In this document: one piece after another, positions 50,097 to 58,928 of the stretch
How the letters are laid out: the number at the start of each line of letters is the position of its first letter
How positions within the stretch are numbered: position 1 is the first letter of the stretch
Origin: Leifsonia sp. Leaf336
GTDB lineage: Bacteria > Actinomycetota > Actinomycetes > Actinomycetales > Microbacteriaceae
DNA: 64,000 nt
Reading direction: 5' to 3'
NCBI RefSeq assembly: GCF_001423695.1
Contig: NZ_LMOZ01000002.1
Coordinates: 124,658-188,657 of the forward strand
Position numbers and translations under genes: made by a program
Notes under the pieces: generated by a model
Told to the model about the DNA's origin: nothing
Databases searched by the model: none
The model's input: only the letters and a program-made list of their open reading frames with translations

Positions 50097-52723
50097 CCCT
50101 CGAGCGCCTCCGCGACGTGGTGACCGGTACCGTCCCGAACGCGATCATGCCCCTGTTCTGGCAGAAGGGCGGCCCGGTGGAGGTCGTGCGCGAGGAGATG
50201 GAGCGCATCGCCGACGCGGGGATCGGCGCCGTCATCCTGGAGGCGCGACCGCATCCCGAGTTCCTCGGCGACGGCTGGTGGCGCGACGTGGACGCTGTGC
50301 TCGAGATCGCCCGCCGCCGCGGCATGACGGTCTGGTTCTTCGACGACGACACGTTCCCGACCGGGCACGCGGGCGGGGCGGTGGAGGCCGCGCCCGCGGA
50401 GCTGCGCCGGCGCTTCCTCACCGAGCGGCACACCGACGCGGTCGGTCCGGCGCGCGGCGCCTCCTTCATCGTCGAGCGCCGCAAATTCTGGGGCCCGGAG
50501 GCCGCACAGGAGCCGGGCCAGCTGCTGCGGGTGCTCGCCTACCCGCGCGCCGAGGACTCCGACGAGCTCGTCGGCGACCCCGTCGACCTGACCGACCGGA
50601 TCGTGGACGGCGTGGTGCACTGGGACGTCCCCGACGGCTGGTGGCGGGTCTTCTTCCTCGCGGTCGGCGAAGGCGGCGGCAGCGAGCCGCACGCCAGGCA
50701 CATCGACTACCTCGACGCCGGCTCCACGCAGCTGCTCATCGACACGGTGTACGAGCGCATCCACGCGCGCTACGCCGACGAGTTCGGGACCACCATCGGC
50801 GGGTTCTTCAGCGACGAGCCCGGGCTCTACAACGACCCGGACACCTTCGACTTCGACTCGCGGCTCGGCAAGCCGGTGCCGCTGCCGTGGAACGACGCGG
50901 TCGCCACCGCGTTGTCCGATCGGCTCGGCCGCGACGCGACCCCGCTGCTGCCGCTGCTCTGGATGCCGGCCGGCGGACGCGAGCGCGAGCTCCGCTACGC
51001 CTACATGGACACGGTCTCGCGGCTCTACTCGGACAACTTCGGCCGGCGGCTCGGCGACTGGTGCCGCGCGCACGGCGTCGAGTACATCGGGCACGTCATC
51101 GAGGACAACGGCTCGCACGCGCGGCTCGGCCCGGGAGCCGGGCACTACTTCCGGGCGATGGCCGGTCAGGACATGGCGGGCGTCGACATCATCGGCGGCC
51201 AGGTCGTGCCCGGGTTCTCCCGCGGGCCGTTCGGCAACCTCGGCGGCGCCGCCGACGGCGAGTTCTTCCACTTCGGGCTCGCCAAGCTCGCCTCGTCGGC
51301 CGCTCACCTGGATCCCCTCAAACACGGCAGGGCGATGTGCGAGACGATCGGAGCGTACGGCTGGTACGCCGGGCTCCGGCTGTTCACCTGGCTGACGAAC
51401 CACCTGCTGGTGCGTGGTGTGACGCACATCGTGCCGCACGCCTTCTCGCCCGCGCCGTTCCCCGACCCGGACTGCCCTCCGCACTTCTACGCACGCGGCA
51501 ACAACCCGCAATACCCGCACCAGCACCTGCTGAGCGCCTACACGAACCGCCTGAGCCACCTGCTGCAGGGAGGCGCGCATGTCGCCCCGTTCGCCGTGCT
51601 CTACCACGCGGACGCGGAATGGCTGGGCGACGCGATGCCCTCCGAGCGGCCGCTGCGGCTGCTGATGGAGGCGCAGCTCGACGCCGACATCGTGCCGGCC
51701 GACGCCCTCCCCACCGCCGGCGCCGACGGGTCGCGGCTGTCGGTCGGCGACGAGACGTACGACGCGCTGATCGTTCCGGGAAGCGCCTACCTTCCGTCAC
51801 ACGTCGCGCGCGAGCTGCTGCTGCTCGACGACGCGGGTGTGCCGGTGGTGTTCGTGGGTTCGGTTCCCGACGTCGCGGGCAGCGGCGGCATCGACGCGAA
51901 CGCGCTGAAGCTCCGGTTCCGTCCGGTGTCGCAGAAGCGGCTGGTCGACGCGGTCTCGGCGATGACCGACCGCGCCGTGCGGCTCGACCGTCCGGCGGCG
52001 TCGCTGCGGGTGCTGCGCCGCGACCTCGGCGACGCGGATGTGATCATGCTGGTGAACGAGTCGGTGCGGGAGGCCGTGCGCACGACGGCGACCCTCCCGC
52101 GCGCGGGAGAGGTCGTCGCCTTCGACGCGGTCACCGGCACCCTCGCGGAGGTGCCCGGGGTGAGCGACGGGCGGTCGACCTCCGTCGGCCTCGACCTGGG
52201 ACCCGGGCAGTCGCTCGTGCTGCTCGTCGGCTCGCCCTCGGCCTGGGAGGGCCTGCCAGTCCGGCCGGCGGCCGAGCGCGGCGCCCCCGTCGAGCTCGCA
52301 CCGACGTGGGCGGTCGCCATCGCGACGGCGGGGGAGCCGACGTACGCCGAGTGGAGCGAGCTCGACGTCCTCCGGCCGCTCAGCGACCCCGACCTGCTGC
52401 CGCGGTTCAGCGGCACGGCGCGGTACACGGCGTCGTTCGACTCCGAGGGAGTCGCGGCCGAGCACGTCCTCGAGCTGGGCGACGTCTTCGAGCTCGCCAC
52501 CGTGCGCCTCAACGGCGTCGACCTCGGCACCCGGATCGCGCCTCCCTATCGCTTCGACGTGCCGGCGGGCGTGCTCAACGGGAGCAACATGATCGAGATC
52601 GAGGTGACGAACACGCTCGCCAAGGCGCAGCCCGACTTCTTCTCCGCGTTCGCGCAGCAGGAGCCCAGTGGGCTGCTCGGCCCCGTGACGCTGGCGACGG
52701 TGACCAGGAGGTCTGCCCCATGA
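50093..52723 (+). CDS. Large glycoside hydrolase, GH106-like (alpha-L-rhamnosidase type)
   Basis: An 876-residue cytoplasmic protein. The N-terminal TIM-like domain has VILEARPHPEFLGDGWW, TVWFFDDDTFPTGHAGGAVE and GGFFSDEPGLYNDPDTFDFD, where the Glu/Asp are candidate catalytic residues. HVIEDNGSHARLGPGAGHYF and LTNHLLVRGVTHIVPHAF follow. A C-terminal galactose-binding-like beta-sandwich (ATVRLNGVDLGTRIAPPYRF) ends it. This layout resembles GH106 rhamnosidases and relatives. It overlaps the GH43 gene by 4 bp, so both probably remove O-linked sugars from the same compound. The family assignment is moderate. Confidence 0.75.
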   Translation: MTLERLRDVVTGTVPNAIMPLFWQKGGPVEVVREEMERIADAGIGAVILEARPHPEFLGDGWWRDVDAVLEIARRRGMTVWFFDDDTFPTGHAGGAVEAAPAELRRRFLTERHTDAVGPARGASFIVERRKFWGPEAAQEPGQLLRVLAYPRAEDSDELVGDPVDLTDRIVDGVVHWDVPDGWWRVFFLAVGEGGGSEPHARHIDYLDAGSTQLLIDTVYERIHARYADEFGTTIGGFFSDEPGLYNDPDTFDFDSRLGKPVPLPWNDAVATALSDRLGRDATPLLPLLWMPAGGRERELRYAYMDTVSRLYSDNFGRRLGDWCRAHGVEYIGHVIEDNGSHARLGPGAGHYFRAMAGQDMAGVDIIGGQVVPGFSRGPFGNLGGAADGEFFHFGLAKLASSAAHLDPLKHGRAMCETIGAYGWYAGLRLFTWLTNHLLVRGVTHIVPHAFSPAPFPDPDCPPHFYARGNNPQYPHQHLLSAYTNRLSHLLQGGAHVAPFAVLYHADAEWLGDAMPSERPLRLLMEAQLDADIVPADALPTAGADGSRLSVGDETYDALIVPGSAYLPSHVARELLLLDDAGVPVVFVGSVPDVAGSGGIDANALKLRFRPVSQKRLVDAVSAMTDRAVRLDRPAASLRVLRRDLGDADVIMLVNESVREAVRTTATLPRAGEVVAFDAVTGTLAEVPGVSDGRSTSVGLDLGPGQSLVLLVGSPSAWEGLPVRPAAERGAPVELAPTWAVAIATAGEPTYAEWSELDVLRPLSDPDLLPRFSGTARYTASFDSEGVAAEHVLELGDVFELATVRLNGVDLGTRIAPPYRFDVPAGVLNGSNMIEIEVTNTLAKAQPDFFSAFAQQEPSGLLGPVTLATVTRRSAP

Positions 52724-53091
52724 CCGGCAACCGCGTTGCGTTCGAGCACTTCTGCGAGCTCTTCTACACGCAGAAGCGGGTCGCCGACGCCTTCGCGTTC
52801 CTCGTAGCCGACGACTACCGGCAGCACAACCCCAACATCGTCGACGGTTCCGCCACCGCGGTGGAGGCGCTGACGCCGAAGTTCGACGGGAGCCCGGACG
52901 CGCGCTTCGAGATCCAGCGGATCCTCGTCGACGGCGACCTGGCGATGGTCCACGTCAAAGCTTCCCGACCCGGTGCGCCCGACGCCGCGGTCGCGGACAT
53001 CTACCGATTCGAGAGCGGCCGGATCGTCGAGCACTGGGACGTTTTGCAGCAGGTCCCCGTGCATGCCGCCCACGACCATCCGATGTTCTGA
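52720..53091 (+). CDS. SnoaL/NTF2-like small protein
   Basis: A 123-residue alpha+beta cone protein. FCELFYTQKRVADAFAFLVA, DDYRQHNPNIVDGSATAVEA and DIYRFESGRIVEHWDVLQQV are the usual SnoaL-like landmarks, including the QHNP and EHWD regions. Members catalyse isomerisations, aldol steps or simply bind ligands. It overlaps the glycosidase gene by 4 bp. A second, longer NTF2-like protein lies at 58134, so this fold seems to have a role in the pathway, perhaps sugar or aglycone processing. Confidence 0.8.
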   Translation: MTGNRVAFEHFCELFYTQKRVADAFAFLVADDYRQHNPNIVDGSATAVEALTPKFDGSPDARFEIQRILVDGDLAMVHVKASRPGAPDAAVADIYRFESGRIVEHWDVLQQVPVHAAHDHPMF

Positions 53092-53103
53092 ACAGGAGAA
53101 CCC

Positions 53104-53898
53104 ATGTACGAGCTCGCACCCAACATCGAACTGCTCTTCACGGAGGCCGGCGACTACCACGACCGCGTGCGTGCGGCCGCGGCGGCGGGCTTCGGCGCCG
53201 TGGAGATGTGGGGACCGACCGGCGTCGACGCGCCGTCGACGCCGAAGGACCTCCCCGCCCTCAAGGCCGCACTGGAGGAGACCGGCACGAAACTCACCGC
53301 CCAGCTCTCGGAGCCGCGCACCCAGTTCATGATTCCGCCGTGGGACCACAGCGAGTTCTACCGCAAGCTCGACGAGGGCGTCGCGATCGCGCAGGACCTC
53401 GGCTGCCCGCGCATCGTCGTCGGCAGTGGCACGGGCTTCGGAGGCTGGAAGCGGCAGGTGCAGCTCGACAAGCTGGTCGAGATCTACCAGAAGGCCGTCG
53501 CGCAGATCGACGGGTCGGGCATCACGCTCGCGCTGGAGCCGGTCAACATCCGCGTCGACCACCCCGGCTCGCTGCTCGACCGCACGGCGGAGGCCGTCTA
53601 CGTGGCGCGCGGTGTGGACTCGCCGTTCTTCGGGGTGCTCTACGACATCTACCACTCGGCGGTCGAAGGCGAGGACATGGCGGCGGAGCTCGCGAACGCG
53701 GGCGACCTGATCGCGTACGTGCAGCTCGCGGACGCCCCGGGCCGCGGCGAGCCGGGCTCTGGCGACCTCGATTGGGCGGACCGCCTCGGCATCCTCCGGG
53801 CCTCCGGCTACGACGGGCCGATCGGGCTCGAGTACTACCCGACCCAGGAGTCGGCGGCCTCCGTCGCGCTCATCCGCGAACTGGCGGCGGCGGCATGA
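53104..53898 (+). CDS. Hydroxypyruvate-isomerase-like TIM-barrel protein
   Basis: A 264-residue protein of the Hyi/IolI-like sugar isomerase group. The metal ligands are in ITLALEPVNIRV (Glu), GVLYDIYHSAVEG (Asp), YVQLADAPGRGEPGSGDLDW (with Gln-Leu-Ala) and IGLEYYPTQES (Glu). The APGRxEPGxG loop is the hallmark of hydroxypyruvate isomerase-like enzymes, including 2-oxo-tetronate isomerase. It is shorter than the alpha subunits and may isomerise the keto or anhydro sugar released by C-C cleavage. It overlaps the next flavoenzyme gene by 4 bp. Confidence 0.83.
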   Translation: MYELAPNIELLFTEAGDYHDRVRAAAAAGFGAVEMWGPTGVDAPSTPKDLPALKAALEETGTKLTAQLSEPRTQFMIPPWDHSEFYRKLDEGVAIAQDLGCPRIVVGSGTGFGGWKRQVQLDKLVEIYQKAVAQIDGSGITLALEPVNIRVDHPGSLLDRTAEAVYVARGVDSPFFGVLYDIYHSAVEGEDMAAELANAGDLIAYVQLADAPGRGEPGSGDLDWADRLGILRASGYDGPIGLEYYPTQESAASVALIRELAAAA

Positions 53899-55466
53899 GC
53901 CGCTATCCCGACGCGGTCGACGTCGTCATCGTCGGCAGCGGGCCCACCGGCGCCGCGTACGCGCGCATCCTCAGCGAGGAGGCGCCGGGCGCGACCATCG
54001 CGCTGTTCGAGGTCGGCCCGACGGTCTCGGAACCGCCGGGCGCGCACGTGAAGAACATCGAGGACCCCGCCGCCCGCGCCGAGGCGCAGGAACGCTCCGA
54101 AGGCCCCGGTGCCGGCGCCGAGACCGTGAGCTCCCCGGGTGCCGTGACCTCCGGCCAGCGGCGTGGGCGGCCCGGCACCTACCTGCTCGACGAGGGCTAT
54201 CAGGAGCCGGGCGAGGACGGCATGCCGGTCGCCGCCTTCTCCAGCAACGTCGGCGGGATGGGTGCGCACTGGACGGCCGCCTGCCCGCGCCCCGGTGACA
54301 GCGAGCGCATCGCGTTCCTGCCCGACCTCGACGCCCTCCTCGACGAGGGTGACCGGCTGCTCGGCGTCACCACCGACGCGTTCGACGGCGCCCCGTTCAC
54401 GGCCCTGGTGCGGGAGAGGATCGCCGCCGCGGTCGACGACGGGCGCCCGGCCGACCGGCGCGTGCAGCGGATGCCGCTCGCGGTGCACCGTCGCGACGAC
54501 GGCCGGCTGGTGTGGTCGGGCTCCGACGTGGTCTTCGGCGACGCGACGCGCGCCAACGAGAACTTCACGCTGTTCGACGAATCCCTCGTCACGCGTGTGC
54601 TGCTGGAGGGCGGCCGGGCCTCCGGGGTGGAGGTGCGCGACCGCCGCACCGGCGACCTCCGCACCGTGCGCGCGCGCTTCGTCGTGGTCGCCGCCGACGC
54701 GTTGCGCACACCGCAGGTGCTGTGGGCCAGCGGGATCCGGCCTCCCGCCCTCGGCCGGATGCTCAACGACCAGACGCAGGTCGTCTACGCGACGCGCATC
54801 CGCGACGCCGAGAAGGTGGCGGCGGCCGAGTCGTCGCAGGGCGGATCCTCGGGTGCTGCCTCCGGCGAGGTCGGGACGGACGAGATCATCGACGGGGCGA
54901 TCAGCGAGCGCAGCGGCGTCACGTGGGTGCCCTACACCGACGAGGTGCCGTTCCACGGTCAGGTGATGCAGCTCGACGCCTCCCCGATCCCGCTCGCCGA
55001 CGACGACCCGGTGGTGCCGGGCTCGATCGTCGGGCTCGGGCTGTTCTGCGCCAAGGACCTCCAGTGGGAGGATCGCGTCGCCTTCAGCGACGACGAGCTC
55101 GACTGGTACGGCATGCCCGCGTTGCGCCTCCACTACACGCTCACCGACCGCGACCATGCCGTGCTGGAACGCGCGCAGGCCGAGATCGTGGAGTTGGCGA
55201 AGGCGGTCGGCGACCCCATCGGCGACCGGCCGTTCACCATGCCGCTCGGAGCCTCCCTGCACTACCAGGGCAGCGTGCGGATGGGGGAGGCCGACGACGG
55301 CCGCAGCGTGTGCAGCCCCGACAGCGAGGTGTGGGAGGCGCCGGGCGTCTTCGTCGCCGGCAACGGCGTCATCCCGACGGCGACGGCGTGCAACCCGACG
55401 CTGACCTCGGTCGCGCTCGCGGTCAGGGGCGCTCGCCGCATCGCCCGGGAGCTCGCTGCCGTGTGA
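53895..55466 (+). CDS. GMC-type FAD oxidoreductase, second CarA-like copy
   Basis: A 523-residue flavoenzyme paralogous to the one at 39729. FAD motif VVIVGSGPTGAAYARILSEE, SSNVGGMGAHWTAACPRPGD, and the active-site pair His456 (ASLHYQGSVRMG) and Asn500 (TACNPTLTSVALAVRGAR) are present. A Gly/Ser-rich insert (ESSQGGSSGAASGEVG) in the substrate domain is specific to this copy. It should also 3-oxidise a glycoside, with a different range. It ends the operon that starts with the ABC importer; a 76-bp gap with a promoter follows. Confidence 0.85.
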   Translation: MSRYPDAVDVVIVGSGPTGAAYARILSEEAPGATIALFEVGPTVSEPPGAHVKNIEDPAARAEAQERSEGPGAGAETVSSPGAVTSGQRRGRPGTYLLDEGYQEPGEDGMPVAAFSSNVGGMGAHWTAACPRPGDSERIAFLPDLDALLDEGDRLLGVTTDAFDGAPFTALVRERIAAAVDDGRPADRRVQRMPLAVHRRDDGRLVWSGSDVVFGDATRANENFTLFDESLVTRVLLEGGRASGVEVRDRRTGDLRTVRARFVVVAADALRTPQVLWASGIRPPALGRMLNDQTQVVYATRIRDAEKVAAAESSQGGSSGAASGEVGTDEIIDGAISERSGVTWVPYTDEVPFHGQVMQLDASPIPLADDDPVVPGSIVGLGLFCAKDLQWEDRVAFSDDELDWYGMPALRLHYTLTDRDHAVLERAQAEIVELAKAVGDPIGDRPFTMPLGASLHYQGSVRMGEADDGRSVCSPDSEVWEAPGVFVAGNGVIPTATACNPTLTSVALAVRGARRIARELAAV

Positions 55467-55485
55467 ATCGGCCGCAAGCCCTTGC

Positions 55486-55521
55486 CTTATGTATCAAAAC
55501 GACATTAGTGTGTAGAAACAC
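55486..55521 (+). promoter_or_regulatory. Promoter region with CTTATGTA motif and short palindrome
   Basis: The only sizeable gap in the second half of the island. It contains CTTATGTA (55486-55493), also found at 63753-63760 and nearly at 45281, and the inverted repeat GTGT-AGAA-ACAC (55510-55521). It is AT-rich, so a promoter for the block 55543-62412 is likely. CTTAT equals one half of the LysR-type site at 45280. Confidence 0.5.
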
Positions 55522-55542
55522 GGAGAAAGTCAAGGAGGACTC

Positions 55543-55941
55543 GTGATCCCCGATCGCATCATCGAGCAGGGCACGCTCACGACCACCGGCACACGTGCCG
55601 CGGTCGAAGTGCGCATCCCCTGGTACCGCGCGCTCCCGGCGTCCTGCATCGCAGGCGCCACGCTGTCCATCGACGGCGTGCCTGCTCCGGTCGAGACGCT
55701 CCGCTGGGAGCTCAACGGCCGCGAGCGCACCTTCGCCGAGATGGCCGACGACACCGAGTCGTGGTGGTTCCCGCTCGACTCCGCGGTGCTCTCCGGTGAC
55801 GTCCCGGTGGCGGCCGACGGCGAGCAGCACGAGGTCGCCGTCGACCTCACCGTGTACATCCCGTACATCATCATCGGCGACGACGAGGTGCTCCACATCG
55901 AGGAGCACGACACCAAGACCATGAAGGCGGTGGCGGCATGA
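55543..55941 (+). CDS. C-glycoside deglycosidase beta subunit (DUF6379-like), second copy
   Basis: A 132-residue beta-type subunit. The first strands read AVEVRIPWYRALPASCIAGA, then TLSIDGVPAPVETLRWELNG, and VDLTVYIPYIIIGDDEVLHI near the end. The IPWYR motif places it with the DgpB/CarB family. It starts with GTG behind AAGGAGG and overlaps the following alpha gene by 4 bp, making a normal beta-alpha pair. Confidence 0.82.
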   Translation: MIPDRIIEQGTLTTTGTRAAVEVRIPWYRALPASCIAGATLSIDGVPAPVETLRWELNGRERTFAEMADDTESWWFPLDSAVLSGDVPVAADGEQHEVAVDLTVYIPYIIIGDDEVLHIEEHDTKTMKAVAA

Positions 55942-57056
55942 GCGACTCGACCTCCCGCCTCGGATCCCCGATCCAGGGCGTGACCCTCTACAGCTTCACG
56001 CGGGCGTTCCACGGCCGCGAGTACGACCTCGAAGGCCTCATCCGCAAGGTCGCCGCCGACGGGTACGGTCCGGGGCTGGAGATCATCGGCTTCTCCAGCT
56101 TCCGCGGCTTCCCGACGATCGACGACGCGTTCGCGGGCTGGTTCCGCGACCTGGTCGCCGAGGTCGACCTCGTGCCGACGTCGCTGGCGATCAACGCCGA
56201 CATCGGCATCCACCGCGACCGGCTACTGAACCAGGACGAGCTCATCGAGTACATGCGCCGCCAGATCGAGGCCGCGGCGAAGCTCGGTTTCCCGATCGCG
56301 CGGGTGCAGATCTCGATCACGCCCGACTCGATGGCCGCGCTCGCGCCGATCGCCGAGCAGTACGGGGTGACGCTCGCGCTGGAGGTGCACGCCGACCAGT
56401 ACGCCTCGCACCCGCGCATCCTCGCGCTGCGCGACCGGTACGAGAAGGTCGGCTCCCCGTTCCTCGGCTTCACCGCCGACTGGGGCGCGACGACCGTGGG
56501 CTTCGCGCCGTCGCTGCTGGAGGCCTACCGCCGCCGCGGCGCGACGGACGAGCTGCTCGGCCAGGTCGTCGACCTCTGGAACGAGTTCTACGAAGCGGGC
56601 CCTCCCGCCGACCAGGCCGACCACGGCCAGCGCTTCGGCCGGTTCATCGGCCTCGCCGCGCAGAACGGCCGCCCCGACCTCGGCATCGACTTCGCCATCA
56701 ACGGCACCGGGCTCTTCGGCCCGGCCCGCGTCGACGACTGGCTCGAGATCATGCCGTGGATCAAGCACGTGCACGGCAAGTTCTTCGGCATCGACGAGAA
56801 CCACGAAGAGCCGTCCGTTCCGGTGCGCGACCTCATCGCGCTGCTGACGCAGAACGGCTACAACGGCGCGATCTCGAGCGAGTACGAGGGCTGGCACTGG
56901 AACTACTGGCAGTCGCCGTTCGAGATCATCCGCGACGAGCAGGCCGTGCAGCGCTCGGCTGCGCAGAACGCGGGGAGCCGGATGGTCACCGACGCCGCGG
57001 AGGCCCGCCTCCAGCTGTCGCAGTGGCTGCCGACCACCGAAGGAGCAAGCGCATGA
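55938..57056 (+). CDS. C-glycoside deglycosidase alpha subunit (TIM barrel), second copy
   Basis: A 372-residue TIM barrel. GVTLYSFTRAFHGREYDLEG starts it, and all four expected metal ligands are present: LALEVHAD, GFTADWGATT, HVHGKFFGIDEN and ISSEYEGWHWNYW. The two-residue HxH pattern and the Trp-rich end fit alpha subunits of C-glycoside deglycosidases. It pairs with the beta gene upstream and overlaps a second alpha-type gene downstream by 4 bp, so one beta might serve two alphas. Confidence 0.82.
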   Translation: MSDSTSRLGSPIQGVTLYSFTRAFHGREYDLEGLIRKVAADGYGPGLEIIGFSSFRGFPTIDDAFAGWFRDLVAEVDLVPTSLAINADIGIHRDRLLNQDELIEYMRRQIEAAAKLGFPIARVQISITPDSMAALAPIAEQYGVTLALEVHADQYASHPRILALRDRYEKVGSPFLGFTADWGATTVGFAPSLLEAYRRRGATDELLGQVVDLWNEFYEAGPPADQADHGQRFGRFIGLAAQNGRPDLGIDFAINGTGLFGPARVDDWLEIMPWIKHVHGKFFGIDENHEEPSVPVRDLIALLTQNGYNGAISSEYEGWHWNYWQSPFEIIRDEQAVQRSAAQNAGSRMVTDAAEARLQLSQWLPTTEGASA

Positions 57057-58111
57057 CCACTGAGAGCATGAGCACTGGCGAACCGGACGGCATCGTCGGC
57101 ACCGGCATCAAGCTGGGCACGACCCTCTACTCGATGACGAGCGAGTTCGCGGCCGGCCTCTACACGCCAGAGACCCTGATCGCCTCGGTCGCCGAGAACG
57201 GCATCGGCCCGGGCGTCGAGTTCAACATCGCCCAGTTGCTGCGCACGTACCCCGACGTCGATGCGGAGTTCGAGAAGCTCTGGTTCGACTCGCTCGAGAA
57301 ATACGAGCTCGAGCCGAGCGCCGTCGGCACCAACCTCGACATGGGCCGTCGCAAAGACCGCGACATGACGCCGGACGAGGAGCACGACTTCCTCGCCCGG
57401 CAGCTGAAGACCGCGCACACGCTCGGCTTCAAGCGGGTCGTCATCCGCTCGGCCGGGCGCGAGCTGCTGCGCAGCCTCCTGCCGCTGGCCGAGAAGTACG
57501 ACCAGCGGCTCGGCTACGAGATCCACGCGCCGCAGGGCCCGAACGACCCCAAGGTCGTCGGCATCCGCGAGCTCTACGACGAGCTCGGCAGCGACCGGCT
57601 CGGCTTCACCGCCGACTTCTCCTCCACGATGCACAGCCTGTCGCCGACGCTGCTGTCGCAGCTGGCGAAGATGGGCCTCGACGAGAAGCACTTCGGCGTG
57701 ATGGACGAGATCTGGCACGAGCCGACGCCCATGCACGTGCGCAACCAGAAGTTCGAGGACTACCTCACCGGCGAGGGCGTCGACCCGGCGCGCTTCGGCC
57801 CGTTCACCCGGCTGGCGTTCAACATGCACGGCCTGGTGCCGCCGGAGGAGTGGCTCGACATCATGCCGCAGATCTTCCACGTGCACGCGAAGTTCTACGA
57901 CATCGACGCGGAGGGCCATGAGCCCGCCATGGACATCCCGCGCATCGTGCGCCAGTTCGTCCAGGGCGGCTACCGCGGGTACCTCTCCAGCGAGTGGGAG
58001 GGTCACGCGTTCCAGGACCTCGGGGAGGCCGACCCGATCGACCTCGTCAAGAAGCAGCACGCGCTCATGCGGCGCACCATCGAAGACGCCGTCGCCGGCG
58101 TCCCGGCCTGA
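57053..58111 (+). CDS. C-glycoside deglycosidase alpha subunit-like (TIM barrel), third copy
   Basis: A 352-residue TIM barrel. KLGTTLYSMTSEFAAGLYTP begins the barrel, and NLDMGRRKDRDMTPDEEHDF is almost the same as in the fusion protein at 42669. Metal positions are GYEIHAP, GFTADFSST, HVHAKFYD and SSEWEGHAF. It is clearly the free-standing version of the fused alpha domain. Its matching beta may be the protein at 58929, which resembles the fused beta domain, although an NTF2-like gene stands between. AAGGAGC precedes the ATG. Confidence 0.82.
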   Translation: MTTESMSTGEPDGIVGTGIKLGTTLYSMTSEFAAGLYTPETLIASVAENGIGPGVEFNIAQLLRTYPDVDAEFEKLWFDSLEKYELEPSAVGTNLDMGRRKDRDMTPDEEHDFLARQLKTAHTLGFKRVVIRSAGRELLRSLLPLAEKYDQRLGYEIHAPQGPNDPKVVGIRELYDELGSDRLGFTADFSSTMHSLSPTLLSQLAKMGLDEKHFGVMDEIWHEPTPMHVRNQKFEDYLTGEGVDPARFGPFTRLAFNMHGLVPPEEWLDIMPQIFHVHAKFYDIDAEGHEPAMDIPRIVRQFVQGGYRGYLSSEWEGHAFQDLGEADPIDLVKKQHALMRRTIEDAVAGVPA

Positions 58112-58133
58112 TCCGCGAAGGAGCACGTCAGCC

Positions 58134-58919
58134 ATGTCAGACACCGTCGCCGAGACCACCGTCTCGGAGCTCGTCGCCGAGGTCGCGCGCCTCCGCGAGG
58201 AGGTCGCGGCCGCGCGGGGCCTCGCCCGCCGCGCCGCCGACCGCGGCGAGATCGAGAACCTCTTCAGCCGCTACATGTACCTGCACAACGCGTTCGAGGA
58301 CGAGCAGATCATTCCGCTCTGGGTGAAGGAGGGCACGGAGGGCATCCGTGCCCGCTACACCAACGCGGGCCAGTACACGACCTACGAGAGCGTCATCCGG
58401 TACCACCAGGGGCGCCCGAACCCGGTCGGCAAGCTCATCCTGCACGCCACCACCACGCCCGTGATCGAGGTGGCCGCCGACGGCGAGACAGCCAAAGGCG
58501 TCTGGCTGATGGCCGGTACCGAGTCAGGCCTGACCGACCCGGTGGTCGCCAAGGACAGCCCCGACTTCATGTACTCGGCGGGCGAGGTGCAGGGCAAGAA
58601 AGTCTGGGCGCACTGGGTCTGGTGCAAGTACGCCATCGACTTCCTCCGCCAGGACGGCGAGTGGAAGATCTGGAAGTTCCGCTGCTACGAGCTCGCCCGC
58701 GCGCCGTTCGAGGAGAACTGGGTCAGCTTCGGCGAGAAGAACCAGGATGCCTTCGACCTCGACCTGATGTACTTCGGCGACGACGGCAAACCCGTGTTCA
58801 TGCCGCCGGCGGACGAGCCCGTGCCGAGCGAGAACCACCCGTACAGCCCGAGCACGGTGCAGACGCTCGAGCCCGCGCCTCCGGTCCCGCACGACACCTT
58901 CACCGACACGTTCAAGTAG
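58134..58919 (+). CDS. NTF2/SnoaL-like protein, long form
   Basis: A 261-residue protein. A short N-terminal coiled-coil-like helix (SELVAEVARLREEVAAARGL) precedes an NTF2-like domain: RGEIENLFSRYMYLHNAFED, then GVWLMAGTESG and HWVWCKYAIDFLRQDGEWKI, WKFRCYELARAPFEENWVSF. The tail (about 60 residues, Pro-rich) is unusual. Similar multi-substrate NTF2-like proteins occur beside aromatic and glycoside catabolic genes. It sits between an alpha-type and a beta-type gene. GAAGGAG precedes the ATG. The reaction is unknown. Confidence 0.75.
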   Translation: MSDTVAETTVSELVAEVARLREEVAAARGLARRAADRGEIENLFSRYMYLHNAFEDEQIIPLWVKEGTEGIRARYTNAGQYTTYESVIRYHQGRPNPVGKLILHATTTPVIEVAADGETAKGVWLMAGTESGLTDPVVAKDSPDFMYSAGEVQGKKVWAHWVWCKYAIDFLRQDGEWKIWKFRCYELARAPFEENWVSFGEKNQDAFDLDLMYFGDDGKPVFMPPADEPVPSENHPYSPSTVQTLEPAPPVPHDTFTDTFK

Positions 58920-58928
58920 GAGACGCTG

